The notes under the pieces were generated by a model, which saw only the letters and a list, made by a program, of their open reading frames with translations, was not told the origin of the DNA and made no database searches. A stretch of 26,251 bases of DNA from a virus. Below, piece by piece: positions 1 through 7,536 of the stretch. The position numbers and the translations under genes were made by a program. The stretch spans positions 1 through 26,251 of IMG/VR virus record IMGVR_UViG_3300025162_000163, one strand, 5' to 3'. Numbering within the stretch: the stretch's first letter is position 1; each line of letters begins with the position of its first letter.

Positions 1-318
1 TGATGCCGGAGCCGCTGTAGCCGCTGATGCCCGAGCCGCTGTAGCCGCTGATGCCAGAGCCGCTGTAACCGCTGATGCCCGAGCCGCTGTAACCGCTGAC
101 GCCCGAGCCGCTGTAACCGCTGACGCCCGAGTATCCACTGTATCCGCTGATGCCGGAGCCGCTGTAGCCGCTGATGCCGGAGCCGCTGTAGCCGCTGATG
201 CCGGAGCCGCTGTAGCCGCTGATGCCAGAATACCCGCTATAACCGCTGATGCCCGAGCCGCTGTAACCGCTTATGCCGGAGCCGCTGTAGCCGCTGATGC
301 CGGAGCCGCTGTAGCCTG
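1..318 (-). repeat. 24/27-nt tandem array A in fibre gene
   Basis: Thirteen head-to-tail units inside the fibre gene. Eleven are 24 nt long, encoding GYSGSGIS or near variants, and two are 27 nt (121-147 and 220-246), encoding three full Gly-X-Ser triplets. The units at 148-171, 172-195 and 196-219 are identical. Unit length is a multiple of three, so gain or loss of units keeps the frame. The array may continue past the left edge. Confidence 0.93.
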
Positions 319-2485
319 AGTCACCACTAATTCCGTCTTGACCTGAAAATCCAGAATAGCCTGATTGACCATCTTGACCAGAATAGCCACTAAAACCGCT
401 TGTGCCGATTCCTGAGTAGCCAGAATAACCGCTTGCGCCATCTTGACCAGAAAATCCTGATATTCCAGACCAGCCGCTAATTCCTGAAAAGCCAGACTGT
501 CCATCAATACCGCTATAGCCAGAAGTTCCACTTTCTCCAGAGTACCCAGAGATGCCGCTAAATCCTGAAAGCCCATCTTGACCTGAGTAACCGCTAAATC
601 CAGACAATCCATCTTGTCCAGACCAACCAGAGAATCCTGAATAGCCACTATCACCTTGGATAGATTCGCCTGAATAGCCTGAATAGCCTGAGAAGCCGCT
701 ATAACCACTTATACCGCTTCCGCTGTAACCTGAAAACCCTGAGATACCGCTATTCCCAGAATAGCCGCTAATGCCGCTATAACCTGAAATTCCTGAATCA
801 CCAGAATATCCAGATATTCCTGAATCTCCACTAAACCCTGAAATACCGCTAAACCCTGATTGACCATCAATTCCAGAAAATCCAGACCAACCGCTTATAC
901 CGCTAAAACCTGACCAGCCAGATACACCGCTACCAGAAAACCCTGATATACCGCTATCGCCTGAATACCCTGAAATTCCAGAGAAACCGCTTATGCCGCT
1001 ATCGCCACTATATCCAGAGATACCAGAAAATCCACTAAATCCTGAATAACCAGAATCGCCTTGTGGGCCAACTATAGGGCCAGCATTAAACCAAATAGAG
1101 CCATCCCATACATAAAGATCACCATCGGATAAAACAATGTAGGCATCATTTAAATTGCCTGTAGGGGGAAGATCGGCTGGAGTAGCAACTGATCCAACAA
1201 TATTAATTGATGTACCTTGCTGACCGCTTATGCCTGAAAAACCGCTGTAACCGCTTATGCCGGAGCCGCTGTAACCGCTGATGCCGGAGCCGCTGTAACC
1301 GCTGATGCCGGAGCCGCTGTAACCGCTGATGCCGGAGCCGCTGTAACCGCTGATGCCGGAGCCGCTGTAACCGCTTTTGCCCGAGTATCCACTGTATCCG
1401 CTGATGCCAGAATACCCGCTGTAACCGCTTTTGCCCGAGTATCCACTGTATCCGCTTTTGCCCGAGTATCCACTGTAACCGCTTATGCCGGAGCCGCTAT
1501 AGCCGCTAAATCCGCTATAACCAGATATGCCCGAACCACTATAACCTGATATGCCTGAATAACCTGAAATGCCTGACCAGCCAGAATATCCGCTATAGCC
1601 GATTTGCCCATCCATACCGGAATAGCCGGAATAGCCGGAATATCCTGATACAGCAATTCCTGAATAGCCTGATATGCCGCTATAGCCGCTATAGCCTGAT
1701 ATGCCTTGCCCTGCCAGTTTGGTAAAATTAATAGGCGTGAAATTGATAAAGCCCGTTTCAGGAACGATGGCAACCCACCCTGAATTGGCATTCACGTTGC
1801 CATTGATAATGAAAGTGAAAGCACCGGGCACTTCAGCCCATATGTCCATATCCAGTGAGCGCGCCCATGCGCCCGCTGCCGCTACATAAATTCCGTTGTA
1901 ATTGGCGTTGTTTTGATTTTTAACCAGCACCCGGTCATTGGCTAATGTCGTATAACCATCAATCGTTTGAAGCCCGGACAAGGTGATATTGCCGTCAGCA
2001 GGAGAAGTGGCGCACTGACATTCGGCTTTAGGCGTAAAACCGATGATAAGATTATCGACGTAATTTTTATTGACAAGATCAGTGGGGTTTACAGGTATGG
2101 TATCTACTTGCCCAGTAGTGGTGTGCATATTGTTGAAATATGCAGAGAGCAACCCTGACAATAGCTGCGGCACCTGAATGAAAGCGTTAGCTGTGCCTGC
2201 TGTCATTAAATTGGTTACAAAATCACCACGATTCCATGCCTGAGCCGGAGTTCCTTCCTGCCCGCGCATAACAGTGAGCGCATCGCCCGCTATATGGGTG
2301 CAATATACAATTTCAACAATCAGGCTATTGGTGGATTTGACAAGGGTTAATACTACAGCTTGCCCCGCGCTAGGGGCAGGAAAAAGAGCACCAGTACCAC
2401 TCGCCACATAAATAATTGTATCTGTATTGGCGACAGGAAGCGCTAAAGTAGTCTGCGCCTGATTCTGAAAAAGAAGCAACGACAT
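1..2485 (-). CDS. Collagen-like Gly-X-Ser tail fibre, 3' end beyond window
   Basis: Long reading frame starting at ATG 2485 and open to the left edge (at least 828 codons, no stop), so the C-terminus is missing. Residues 1 to about 105 resemble the N-terminus of the fibre at 2770-4785 and are probably the baseplate anchor. About residues 150-255 look like a common phage fibre beta domain (TIDGYTTLANDRVLVKNQ). From residue 261 the protein is almost entirely Gly-X-Ser or Gly-X-Asp triplets with X = Tyr, Ile, Phe, Trp, Gln, Asp or Lys. This run is interrupted at about residues 430-475 by a module found beside phage collagen repeats (VATPADLPPTGN, DLYVWDG, GPQGD). The start overlaps the upstream stop as TAATG. 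The repeat region contains almost no proline, unlike typical collagen-like fibres. Role inferred: trimeric fibre carrying a distal receptor-binding tip outside the window. The frame is certain; the fold is not. Confidence 0.88.
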   Translation of the reverse strand, partial: MSLLLFQNQAQTTLALPVANTDTIIYVASGTGALFPAPSAGQAVVLTLVKSTNSLIVEIVYCTHIAGDALTVMRGQEGTPAQAWNRGDFVTNLMTAGTANAFIQVPQLLSGLLSAYFNNMHTTTGQVDTIPVNPTDLVNKNYVDNLIIGFTPKAECQCATSPADGNITLSGLQTIDGYTTLANDRVLVKNQNNANYNGIYVAAAGAWARSLDMDIWAEVPGAFTFIINGNVNANSGWVAIVPETGFINFTPINFTKLAGQGISGYSGYSGISGYSGIAVSGYSGYSGYSGMDGQIGYSGYSGWSGISGYSGISGYSGSGISGYSGFSGYSGSGISGYSGYSGKSGYSGYSGKSGYSGYSGISGYSGYSGKSGYSGSGISGYSGSGISGYSGSGISGYSGSGISGYSGSGISGYSGFSGISGQQGTSINIVGSVATPADLPPTGNLNDAYIVLSDGDLYVWDGSIWFNAGPIVGPQGDSGYSGFSGFSGISGYSGDSGISGFSGISGYSGDSGISGFSGSGVSGWSGFSGISGWSGFSGIDGQSGFSGISGFSGDSGISGYSGDSGISGYSGISGYSGNSGISGFSGYSGSGISGYSGFSGYSGYSGESIQGDSGYSGFSGWSGQDGLSGFSGYSGQDGLSGFSGISGYSGESGTSGYSGIDGQSGFSGISGWSGISGFSGQDGASGYSGYSGIGTSGFSGYSGQDGQSGYSGFSGQDGISGDSGYSGSGISGYSGSGISGYSGSGISGYSGYSGISGYSGSGISGYSGSGISGYSGSGISGYSGYSGVSGYSGSGVSGYSGSGISGYSGSGISGYSGSGISGYSGSGI
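1255..1506 (-). repeat. 24/27-nt tandem array B in fibre gene
   Basis: Ten units of the same family as the array at 1-318. Four consecutive identical 24-nt units occupy 1279-1374, and four 27-nt units occupy 1375-1482, encoding GYSGYSGKS or GYSGYSGIS. The sequence between the two arrays encodes the same kind of triplets with diversified codons and lower GC, so the arrays look like recent amplifications within an older repeat gene. Confidence 0.93.
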
Positions 2486-2751
2486 TACAGAATGGCGTAA
2501 GTATCGTTAATGGCCCCAGTGAACTTCAGAGCTTTCACAGGGAACGTCAGCACAAAGTAAATTTGCCCAGTCATTGAACCAGTAGGAGTTACAGCCGGAT
2601 AGAAGTTCGTGCCATCCAGTGAAAACTGTATGGTCGGGCTAGTGGTGGATGTGAACAACACCGTAGCGGGGGCTAATACAGTGGGGACTGTAACTACCGC
2701 AGTAGCAGCAGCAAGAGTTCCTGTGATGGGGCTACCGTAATTATATGTCAT
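2485..2751 (-). CDS. Small beta-rich tail-fibre-associated protein
   Basis: Encodes 88 residues, rich in Thr, Val and Ala, with no signal peptide or membrane segment. ATG 2751 is preceded by a good AAGGAA ribosome-binding site, and the stop overlaps the next start as TAATG, so it is probably translationally coupled to the long fibre. The pattern of an APATVLF strand, then FSLDGTNFYP, then a C-terminal VKALKFTGAINDTYAI strand recalls small beta-sandwich proteins often encoded among phage structural genes. I infer a minor virion component or fibre accessory factor from its position between two fibre genes. No catalytic motif is visible and the exact function is unknown. Confidence 0.75.
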   Translation of the reverse strand: MTYNYGSPITGTLAAATAVVTVPTVLAPATVLFTSTTSPTIQFSLDGTNFYPAVTPTGSMTGQIYFVLTFPVKALKFTGAINDTYAIL

Positions 2752-2769
2752 AGCAGTTCCTTAATTAAA

Positions 2770-4785
2770 TTAATAGCAAATTGAGGCGTTAGTAAGCGTA
2801 CAGTTGACAGACGTTACAACCCATGTAGCCCCATTAGGTATAAAACCTAGAACCCGCAATGTGCAGCCACTTAAGCTACTTGCGAAATAATCTATGAGTA
2901 TGCCATTACAAGTTAGGCTTACTGTGCCATTACTGCCATTGGTATACAGAAAAGAAACTTGAATACCGTAATTATAATTATTAGTACCAGAAGTAGGCGC
3001 CCCTGTATGCCATGATCCACCGCTAACGGAATTAAAAGGTACATACGTAACTATTTCCAGCTCTACAAAAGCTGTTGTAGCCATTGTGGTATCATTGGTT
3101 CCAAAGGGTTTTGTAACCCCTGTAGTCGTGCCGGATATAGAACCGGAGCCAACTAAATTAGTGGCGTTGGTCGCCGCGCCTACAGTCATTGAAGCTTGAC
3201 TCAGCCAAGAAGGTGCGCCAGAACCATTTGACTGAAGAACCTGCCCGGCAGTGCCCAATGCGCTAAATGCAAAAGCGATTCCTGTTCCATAAGCAACGCC
3301 GCCTTGGGTGGGGGCAGAAGATGAAGCTGTTCCACCATTTGCATATCCCAATACACCAGAAGGAAAACCTGTTGACCCTAAATTGACATTGGTGCATAAA
3401 GATAGAACGCCTGATACTGGCGTTCCTAAAATGGGTGCTATGAGTGTTGCGCCATTATTCAGAACCACGGAACCTGTGCCCGTGGTAGCTAATGAAGTGC
3501 CCCACGGCCCGCCTGTTCCGTTGGATACCGCCACGCCCGCACCGGGATATGCGGTTATACCTAAATTGGCAATGGTGATAGTGCCCGCCCCATTGGTGAC
3601 GCTGATACCCGTACCGGCAGTTATGGTAGTTACGGTGTAATTAGTTCCATTGCCAACAGGTATAGCACCATTAACAGGGATAGTAACTGCACCTGTACCA
3701 CCGTTGGCGGGAACTAATGTGCCAGCAAGGGTGATGGGGCCGGTGGTGGCGATATTAGGCGTTAAGCCCGTAGTACCTGCTGAAAACGATGTAACGGGAG
3801 AACTGGCTACGGGGATAACCGGATTCAGGAACAGCCATTGACCACCGCCTGATGTGCTATATACCATTTGGCAAATATAGCCCGCACCTGAAATATCCCC
3901 CGCATTGAGCGCTGCATTAGCCCATTTCTTGATTGTTTTAGCTCCTGTCGCTGTTGAGCCAAGTGTGAGATTTAATGTAGGCGTAGTCGTGGCATTGGCA
4001 TATGCCGCTTTGAAGGATACTTGCAAACCGTCTGTCAATGCCACCAGCGATGAAGGGATGGTAACTGCAAGGGTATCCGCGCCGCCTGTAGCCACTGCAT
4101 AGGTATAGTATTGCTGTTGTAGCTGACTGGCTGAAAAAGTCGGCGGATAAATGGTGGCGGGATTATTCATCACAAATGAACCGGACGAACCAAAGGCCGT
4201 TGCAAAAACCAGTTCCATCGGATAGCCCGCAATGGGTATATCCCCGGCTATCAACGCCAGATTATTACCCTTAATGATGGGATAGGATAGCGGCGCATTT
4301 GAACCTAGCGTTATGGTCAGTGTAGCTGCACCTGTGTTCACATATGCAGAATTAAGGATAAGCGTGAATCCATTAGGCAATTGCGTGAGCGTGGAGGGTA
4401 CTGTAGTAGTTAAAGCATTGGCGGTGCCTGCCGCTGTCGAATAAGTCCATAGCCCATCTTGAAGCTGATCAGGCTGAACGAATAATCCTTGCGTACCCGC
4501 TGTGGGGAAACAGCTTGCTGCGGTGCCTGCGATCCATGTAGTAGGTGAAGTGCCTTCTGCGCCGCGTACAGCGATAGTCAGTGTATCCCCAGAACGAGCC
4601 GTAACCCATACAACTTCATTCGCGCCGGAAGTAGGATTTGTAAGTGTCAGAATAAAATACTGCCCAAAAGCGGGGCTTGGGAATAGGGAGCCTGTACCGG
4701 CTGCAAGAGTACAAGTAGTGGGGGTGGTTACTGTGATCGGATTTAATAGTGTTGTCGCTGCATTATTGGCAAATATTAAAATCAT
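2770..4785 (-). CDS. Tail fibre protein
   Basis: Encodes 671 residues dominated by Thr, Gly, Ala, Asn and Ser. Residues 1-105 share an anchor-like domain with the next fibre (AGTGSLFPSP, GDTLT, RGAEGT, TAGT). Residues 112-208 and 227-323 form an imperfect repeat, each with a PSxL...L.DG/NG start and an IAGDIPIAGY or NAGDISGAGY segment. The rest carries motifs common in phage fibre shafts: LVPANGGTG, LGTAGQVLQSNGSGAPSW and TNDTTMATTAFV. The last ~95 residues look like a small globular beta domain and are the likeliest receptor-binding tip. No peptidase S74-type autocleavage segment is visible. I count only nine Lys+Arg in the whole protein. The gene lies immediately after the baseplate I-like gene, the usual place for a fibre. 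Confidence 0.87.
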   Translation of the reverse strand: MILIFANNAATTLLNPITVTTPTTCTLAAGTGSLFPSPAFGQYFILTLTNPTSGANEVVWVTARSGDTLTIAVRGAEGTSPTTWIAGTAASCFPTAGTQGLFVQPDQLQDGLWTYSTAAGTANALTTTVPSTLTQLPNGFTLILNSAYVNTGAATLTITLGSNAPLSYPIIKGNNLALIAGDIPIAGYPMELVFATAFGSSGSFVMNNPATIYPPTFSASQLQQQYYTYAVATGGADTLAVTIPSSLVALTDGLQVSFKAAYANATTTPTLNLTLGSTATGAKTIKKWANAALNAGDISGAGYICQMVYSTSGGGQWLFLNPVIPVASSPVTSFSAGTTGLTPNIATTGPITLAGTLVPANGGTGAVTIPVNGAIPVGNGTNYTVTTITAGTGISVTNGAGTITIANLGITAYPGAGVAVSNGTGGPWGTSLATTGTGSVVLNNGATLIAPILGTPVSGVLSLCTNVNLGSTGFPSGVLGYANGGTASSSAPTQGGVAYGTGIAFAFSALGTAGQVLQSNGSGAPSWLSQASMTVGAATNATNLVGSGSISGTTTGVTKPFGTNDTTMATTAFVELEIVTYVPFNSVSGGSWHTGAPTSGTNNYNYGIQVSFLYTNGSNGTVSLTCNGILIDYFASSLSGCTLRVLGFIPNGATWVVTSVNCTLTNASICY
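3817..4452 (-). repeat. Imperfect ~97-residue duplication within tail fibre
   Basis: Two protein-level copies, at about residues 112-208 (4452-4162) and 227-323 (4107-3817). Both run through a valine/threonine strand, a PSxL turn, a hydrophobic strand with AYxN, a TLTITLGS or TLNLTLGS strand, and a GDIxxAGY turn. The DNA has diverged, so this is an old shaft-domain duplication. Boundaries are approximate. Confidence 0.65.
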
Positions 4786-4793
4786 AGTGGCAC

Positions 4794-5648
4794 CTAATAA
4801 GTTACAGCCCAGTTATACTGAAATGGCAACTGCACAACTTGCGAGCTTACAAAAGATTGCAAGGTGGCTGCCAGTGAGGTATCCATAGCCCCCGCTAATA
4901 TCTGAATTGTTGCATTATACGAAGAAGGCGTCGGAAAAAGTATGCTTACTTGGTAAGCATTAACCCCATCTATATCGGTCTGATATGGGTCAGTTCCATT
5001 TATTCCAGACAAAAAGCGCACTGTTCTTCTTTTCAGCCAATTGATGTTAAATTGGTATCCGTCGCCTTTATAAAAATTCCAAGTTATTACCCGTTTATAT
5101 ATGTCGTCAGAGGCTAGTTCCACCACATTTGTTATAAACCCTTCCGTTGTCACTACGCCGGGATTAGCCGCTAAAGCATAAGTAAAGGAATGAGGCCCGG
5201 TAGAAGTGAATACAAAATTGCCATTATACCCGCTCGGTTCCACACCTTGAATATTCCCTGAAGATAAACCCGTTAAATTATAGATTGAAGCAACGGTTAC
5301 AGTTACAACGCCTGAACTCCAAGTCATTGAAACTATTGGTATTTGTGTACTTGTAACAATTCCTTCGTTATAGGGAATCGTATCATAGATAGAAGTGTCA
5401 TACACGCCTTTGCTAAGACTTGATGTCCCCGTAGTAATGTAAGGGCGCGGGATTCCATAAAGACTATTGCCCACCCAATCCAGTAACACGCCGGTAATTG
5501 CCGATGAAGTATAAATTGGCAACTTGAGGCTATTAACCGCGTCTAAATAGCCTTGAGAGGTACTATTATAAGCCGTGAAAAACGCTTGTAAGTCGGGGTC
5601 TGAGCCATACTGTTGATAAAGATAGCTTGGCAGCGTAGTGGTTATCAT
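4794..5648 (-). CDS. Baseplate/tail protein I-like, with inserted beta module
   Basis: Encodes 284 residues, and the ATG overlaps the stop of the J-like gene as ATGA. The opening (LPSYLYQQYGSDPDLQAFF), followed by LLDWVGNSLYGIPRP, resembles baseplate proteins that follow gpJ in contractile tails (P2 I or DUF2612-like) and that connect the wedge to tail fibres. About residues 103-173 form a beta module also found in the J-like protein and in the sheath. After it come a helical segment (DDIYKRVITWNFYKGDGYQF) and a C-terminal part ending in LPFQYNWAVTY, so the core appears split by the module. Position directly between J and the fibres supports the assignment. The exact family is inferred. Confidence 0.7.
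   Translation of the reverse strand: MITTTLPSYLYQQYGSDPDLQAFFTAYNSTSQGYLDAVNSLKLPIYTSSAITGVLLDWVGNSLYGIPRPYITTGTSSLSKGVYDTSIYDTIPYNEGIVTSTQIPIVSMTWSSGVVTVTVASIYNLTGLSSGNIQGVEPSGYNGNFVFTSTGPHSFTYALAANPGVVTTEGFITNVVELASDDIYKRVITWNFYKGDGYQFNINWLKRRTVRFLSGINGTDPYQTDIDGVNAYQVSILFPTPSSYNATIQILAGAMDTSLAATLQSFVSSQVVQLPFQYNWAVTY
5130..5342 (-). other. Beta-module copy in I-like protein
   Basis: Encodes about residues 103-173 of the I-like protein. The hallmarks are an IVSMTWSSGVVTVTVAS start, a GVEPSGYNGNF turn, a GPHSFTYALAANPGVVT segment and a closing hydrophobic strand. It aligns by eye with three other copies, two in the J-like gene and one in the sheath gene. It lacks the usual PHG motif after the first strands (SIYNLTG instead), so it is the most diverged copy. 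Confidence 0.75.
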
Positions 5649-7528
5649 GCCTGTGTAACCGTTATATTAGATGAATTGGTTACAAAATAGGATTGTGGAT
5701 CGCCATAATATAACCCCGTAGTTACGGCAGGAGCCACGGTCACACCATTAATGACTACCGTGAAATTGATTTCAGATATGAACTGAATAGGCACTAATGT
5801 GGCTATGGATTGCTGGAATATGGCCTGCATTTCATACTGGTTAATCGGCTGCCCAACCGTTATCCCGTTAATATAGTTGGATATTGCAACACTGGCGGCT
5901 GTAGCTACTGAAATGGGCGATACATAATTGGTCGCAATCGTATTCCACAGAATTGTTATATTTACTAATTGCGAAAGCGGATTGATAAACGACACATTAT
6001 AAGTGTTGGGGTAGTTATTAATGGATACCGTAACATTCCGCAGATTAGGCGTCACTATGCCATTACCCGTATAAGCCGCAAGGCTGGTGCTATCAAAAGG
6101 CGTATAGCCCAATACTGTAACCGCGCCGGGATTGGTTGCCAATGGATAACTGAATGAATTGGCGGATATGTAAGTGAAAGTCACGCCTGACACATTGTAT
6201 CCCGATGGCGTTACACCATAGATAGACCCTGTAACTGTTCCACTTGTCAGCCCCATAGGTGTAGCCGTAACCACTGTTACGACACTTGCCGCCCAAGTGA
6301 GCGATACAATTTCCACATTAAGGCTAAAACTATTAATGCTGTTCACTACAGCCACATAAGGAACTTCTGTGGATACCACGCCTTTAATGGTTACAGCGCC
6401 GGGATTAGAAGCCAAAGGATAAGTGAAAGTGCTGGTGCCCGTTGAAGTAATGGTAAAGGTGCCATTATATCCATTAGGTGTAACACCTGCGATTAAACCT
6501 AAAATTTTTGCGCCTGATGCAACGCCATGCGGCGTAGCAGTAGTTACGGTAACAACGCTTGACGCCCAAGTCATCGTACTTATGACAATGCCCGCTGTGC
6601 TGTTAATGCTGGTCAACCCCGTAGCCCCGCTAATATAAATCACTTGCCCTGTTGTAAAGCCATGTGTCAAATTGGTGGTTACAACAGCGGGATAGGCATT
6701 GGTGAGTGTGGAAGCTGAAAGAGTGGAGCCTATGACATTGGATATGTCAAACAAGCTAGTAAATATGGCATTAGCGATCTGATAAGGATCGCCGCCTCCG
6801 CCGCACATGACTTGCCAGTTAGTGCCGGATTGGGAGATAGCCACAAGATTATCCTGCACTCCCGACACATTCTGAAGCTGTGTTTTCAAGAATGACGGCA
6901 TTCCTTGAGCTACGGCTTGGCCTGCTTGGATGACTTGAGCCTGATAGCTTTGTATTGTCTGTGCTGTGGCCCCTGCTGTGCCCGGTGTGAGGTTAGAACA
7001 GGAGAGGTTAATGCCGCCCGGTACAGAGGTAATAATCGTCGTTACGGTGCCTTCTGGTACTGCCCAAGAACCGGCTTTTGTGGCGAGGCAGAATAATGCC
7101 GAACTTTGACCGCCCGAGCCTATAATACCGCCGTCCTGCACAACGTATTGATAGATACCGTCCGATACTACAAAACCGATGGGGATTACAAACCCCGGTG
7201 TTCCCGTAGGATTAAGCAGAGTGATGGTGGAAAAGGTTACATAAACCGAAGTATTGGCTCCGATACCTTGGGTGACCCCATAAACAGCCCCTAATTGATA
7301 AAGGATAAATGCGTTAGCCGTATAGGGGCTAATGGAATTAATCAAGTCCACATAGGCTTGATCTATAACCACTACTGCGCCTGCCGCGGTTGAGGCCATA
7401 TCTTCAACCAAGGAGCCGGGGAGATTAGCGGTTAAACCCGGTGACAAGGCTGTTGCCGCCGCAACTTCGGCATTTAGTAAATCTTGAGGGCTGCTAGGAA
7501 CCGCGCCAGCACTGGTTAATGTCGCCAT
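5645..7528 (-). CDS. Baseplate J-like protein with nested beta modules
   Basis: Encodes 627 residues from ATG 7528, with an AAGGA ribosome-binding site five bases upstream. Residues 1-255 carry baseplate J features: SPQDLLNAEVAAATALSPGL, PGSLVEDMASTAAGAVVVID, a TPGFVIPIGFVVSDG beta arm, and PGTAGATAQTIQSYQAQV, similar to the P2 J / T4 gp6 wedge region. The C-terminal part (about 495-627) with VNITILWNT, VSPISVATAASVAISNYIN and QPINQYEMQAIF also fits J proteins. Between them, about 276-494 is an FCCH-like beta domain (PAVVTTNLTHGFTTGQVIYISG ... FSLNV ... DSTSLAAYTGNGIVT) interrupted twice by a different beta module. I count only four Lys and one Arg. Known role of the family: wedge assembly around the hub and triggering of sheath contraction. 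Confidence 0.86.
   Translation of the reverse strand: MATLTSAGAVPSSPQDLLNAEVAAATALSPGLTANLPGSLVEDMASTAAGAVVVIDQAYVDLINSISPYTANAFILYQLGAVYGVTQGIGANTSVYVTFSTITLLNPTGTPGFVIPIGFVVSDGIYQYVVQDGGIIGSGGQSSALFCLATKAGSWAVPEGTVTTIITSVPGGINLSCSNLTPGTAGATAQTIQSYQAQVIQAGQAVAQGMPSFLKTQLQNVSGVQDNLVAISQSGTNWQVMCGGGGDPYQIANAIFTSLFDISNVIGSTLSASTLTNAYPAVVTTNLTHGFTTGQVIYISGATGLTSINSTAGIVISTMTWASSVVTVTTATPHGVASGAKILGLIAGVTPNGYNGTFTITSTGTSTFTYPLASNPGAVTIKGVVSTEVPYVAVVNSINSFSLNVEIVSLTWAASVVTVVTATPMGLTSGTVTGSIYGVTPSGYNVSGVTFTYISANSFSYPLATNPGAVTVLGYTPFDSTSLAAYTGNGIVTPNLRNVTVSINNYPNTYNVSFINPLSQLVNITILWNTIATNYVSPISVATAASVAISNYINGITVGQPINQYEMQAIFQQSIATLVPIQFISEINFTVVINGVTVAPAVTTGLYYGDPQSYFVTNSSNITVTQA
6101..6310 (-). other. 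Beta-module copy 2 in J-like protein
   Basis: Encodes about residues 407-476. It starts IVSLTWAASVVTVVTATPMG, has the GVTPSGYN turn and ends YPLATNPGAVTVLG. It sits between the FSLNV strand and the DSTSLAAYTGNG tail of the interrupted FCCH-like domain. It has PMG where other copies have PHG. Confidence 0.8.
6368..6589 (-). other. Beta-module copy 1 in J-like protein
   Basis: Encodes about residues 314-387. It starts with STMTWASSVVTVTTATPHG and contains GVTPNGYNGTFTITSTGT and YPLASNPGAVTIKG. By eye about 40 of 69 residues match the sheath copy, with recognisable nucleotide similarity (both contain ccatgcggcg and a closely similar 22-base stretch over the YNGTFTIT codons). It lies between the SINST segment and the VPYVAVVNSINSFSLNV strand of the FCCH-like domain. 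Confidence 0.82.
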
Positions 7529-7536
7529 GATATTCC

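Noticed and set aside
1-1506. CRISPR-like direct repeats of 24-27 nt
   Set aside because: Units are contiguous without spacers, all lengths are multiples of three, and they lie in one long open frame encoding Gly-X-Ser repeats.
271-1791. Closed minus-strand frames rich in Ala/Pro/Thr or Gln/Ile within the repeat region
   Set aside because: They are out-of-frame readings of the repeat DNA. The frame starting at 2485 is continuous through the repeats, the unique N-terminal domains and the interrupting module, and is the only one with sensible protein features.
1-2485. Diversity-generating retroelement target in the fibre
   Set aside because: No reverse transcriptase gene or template repeat is visible, and the fibre's C-terminus, where a variable repeat would lie, is outside the window.
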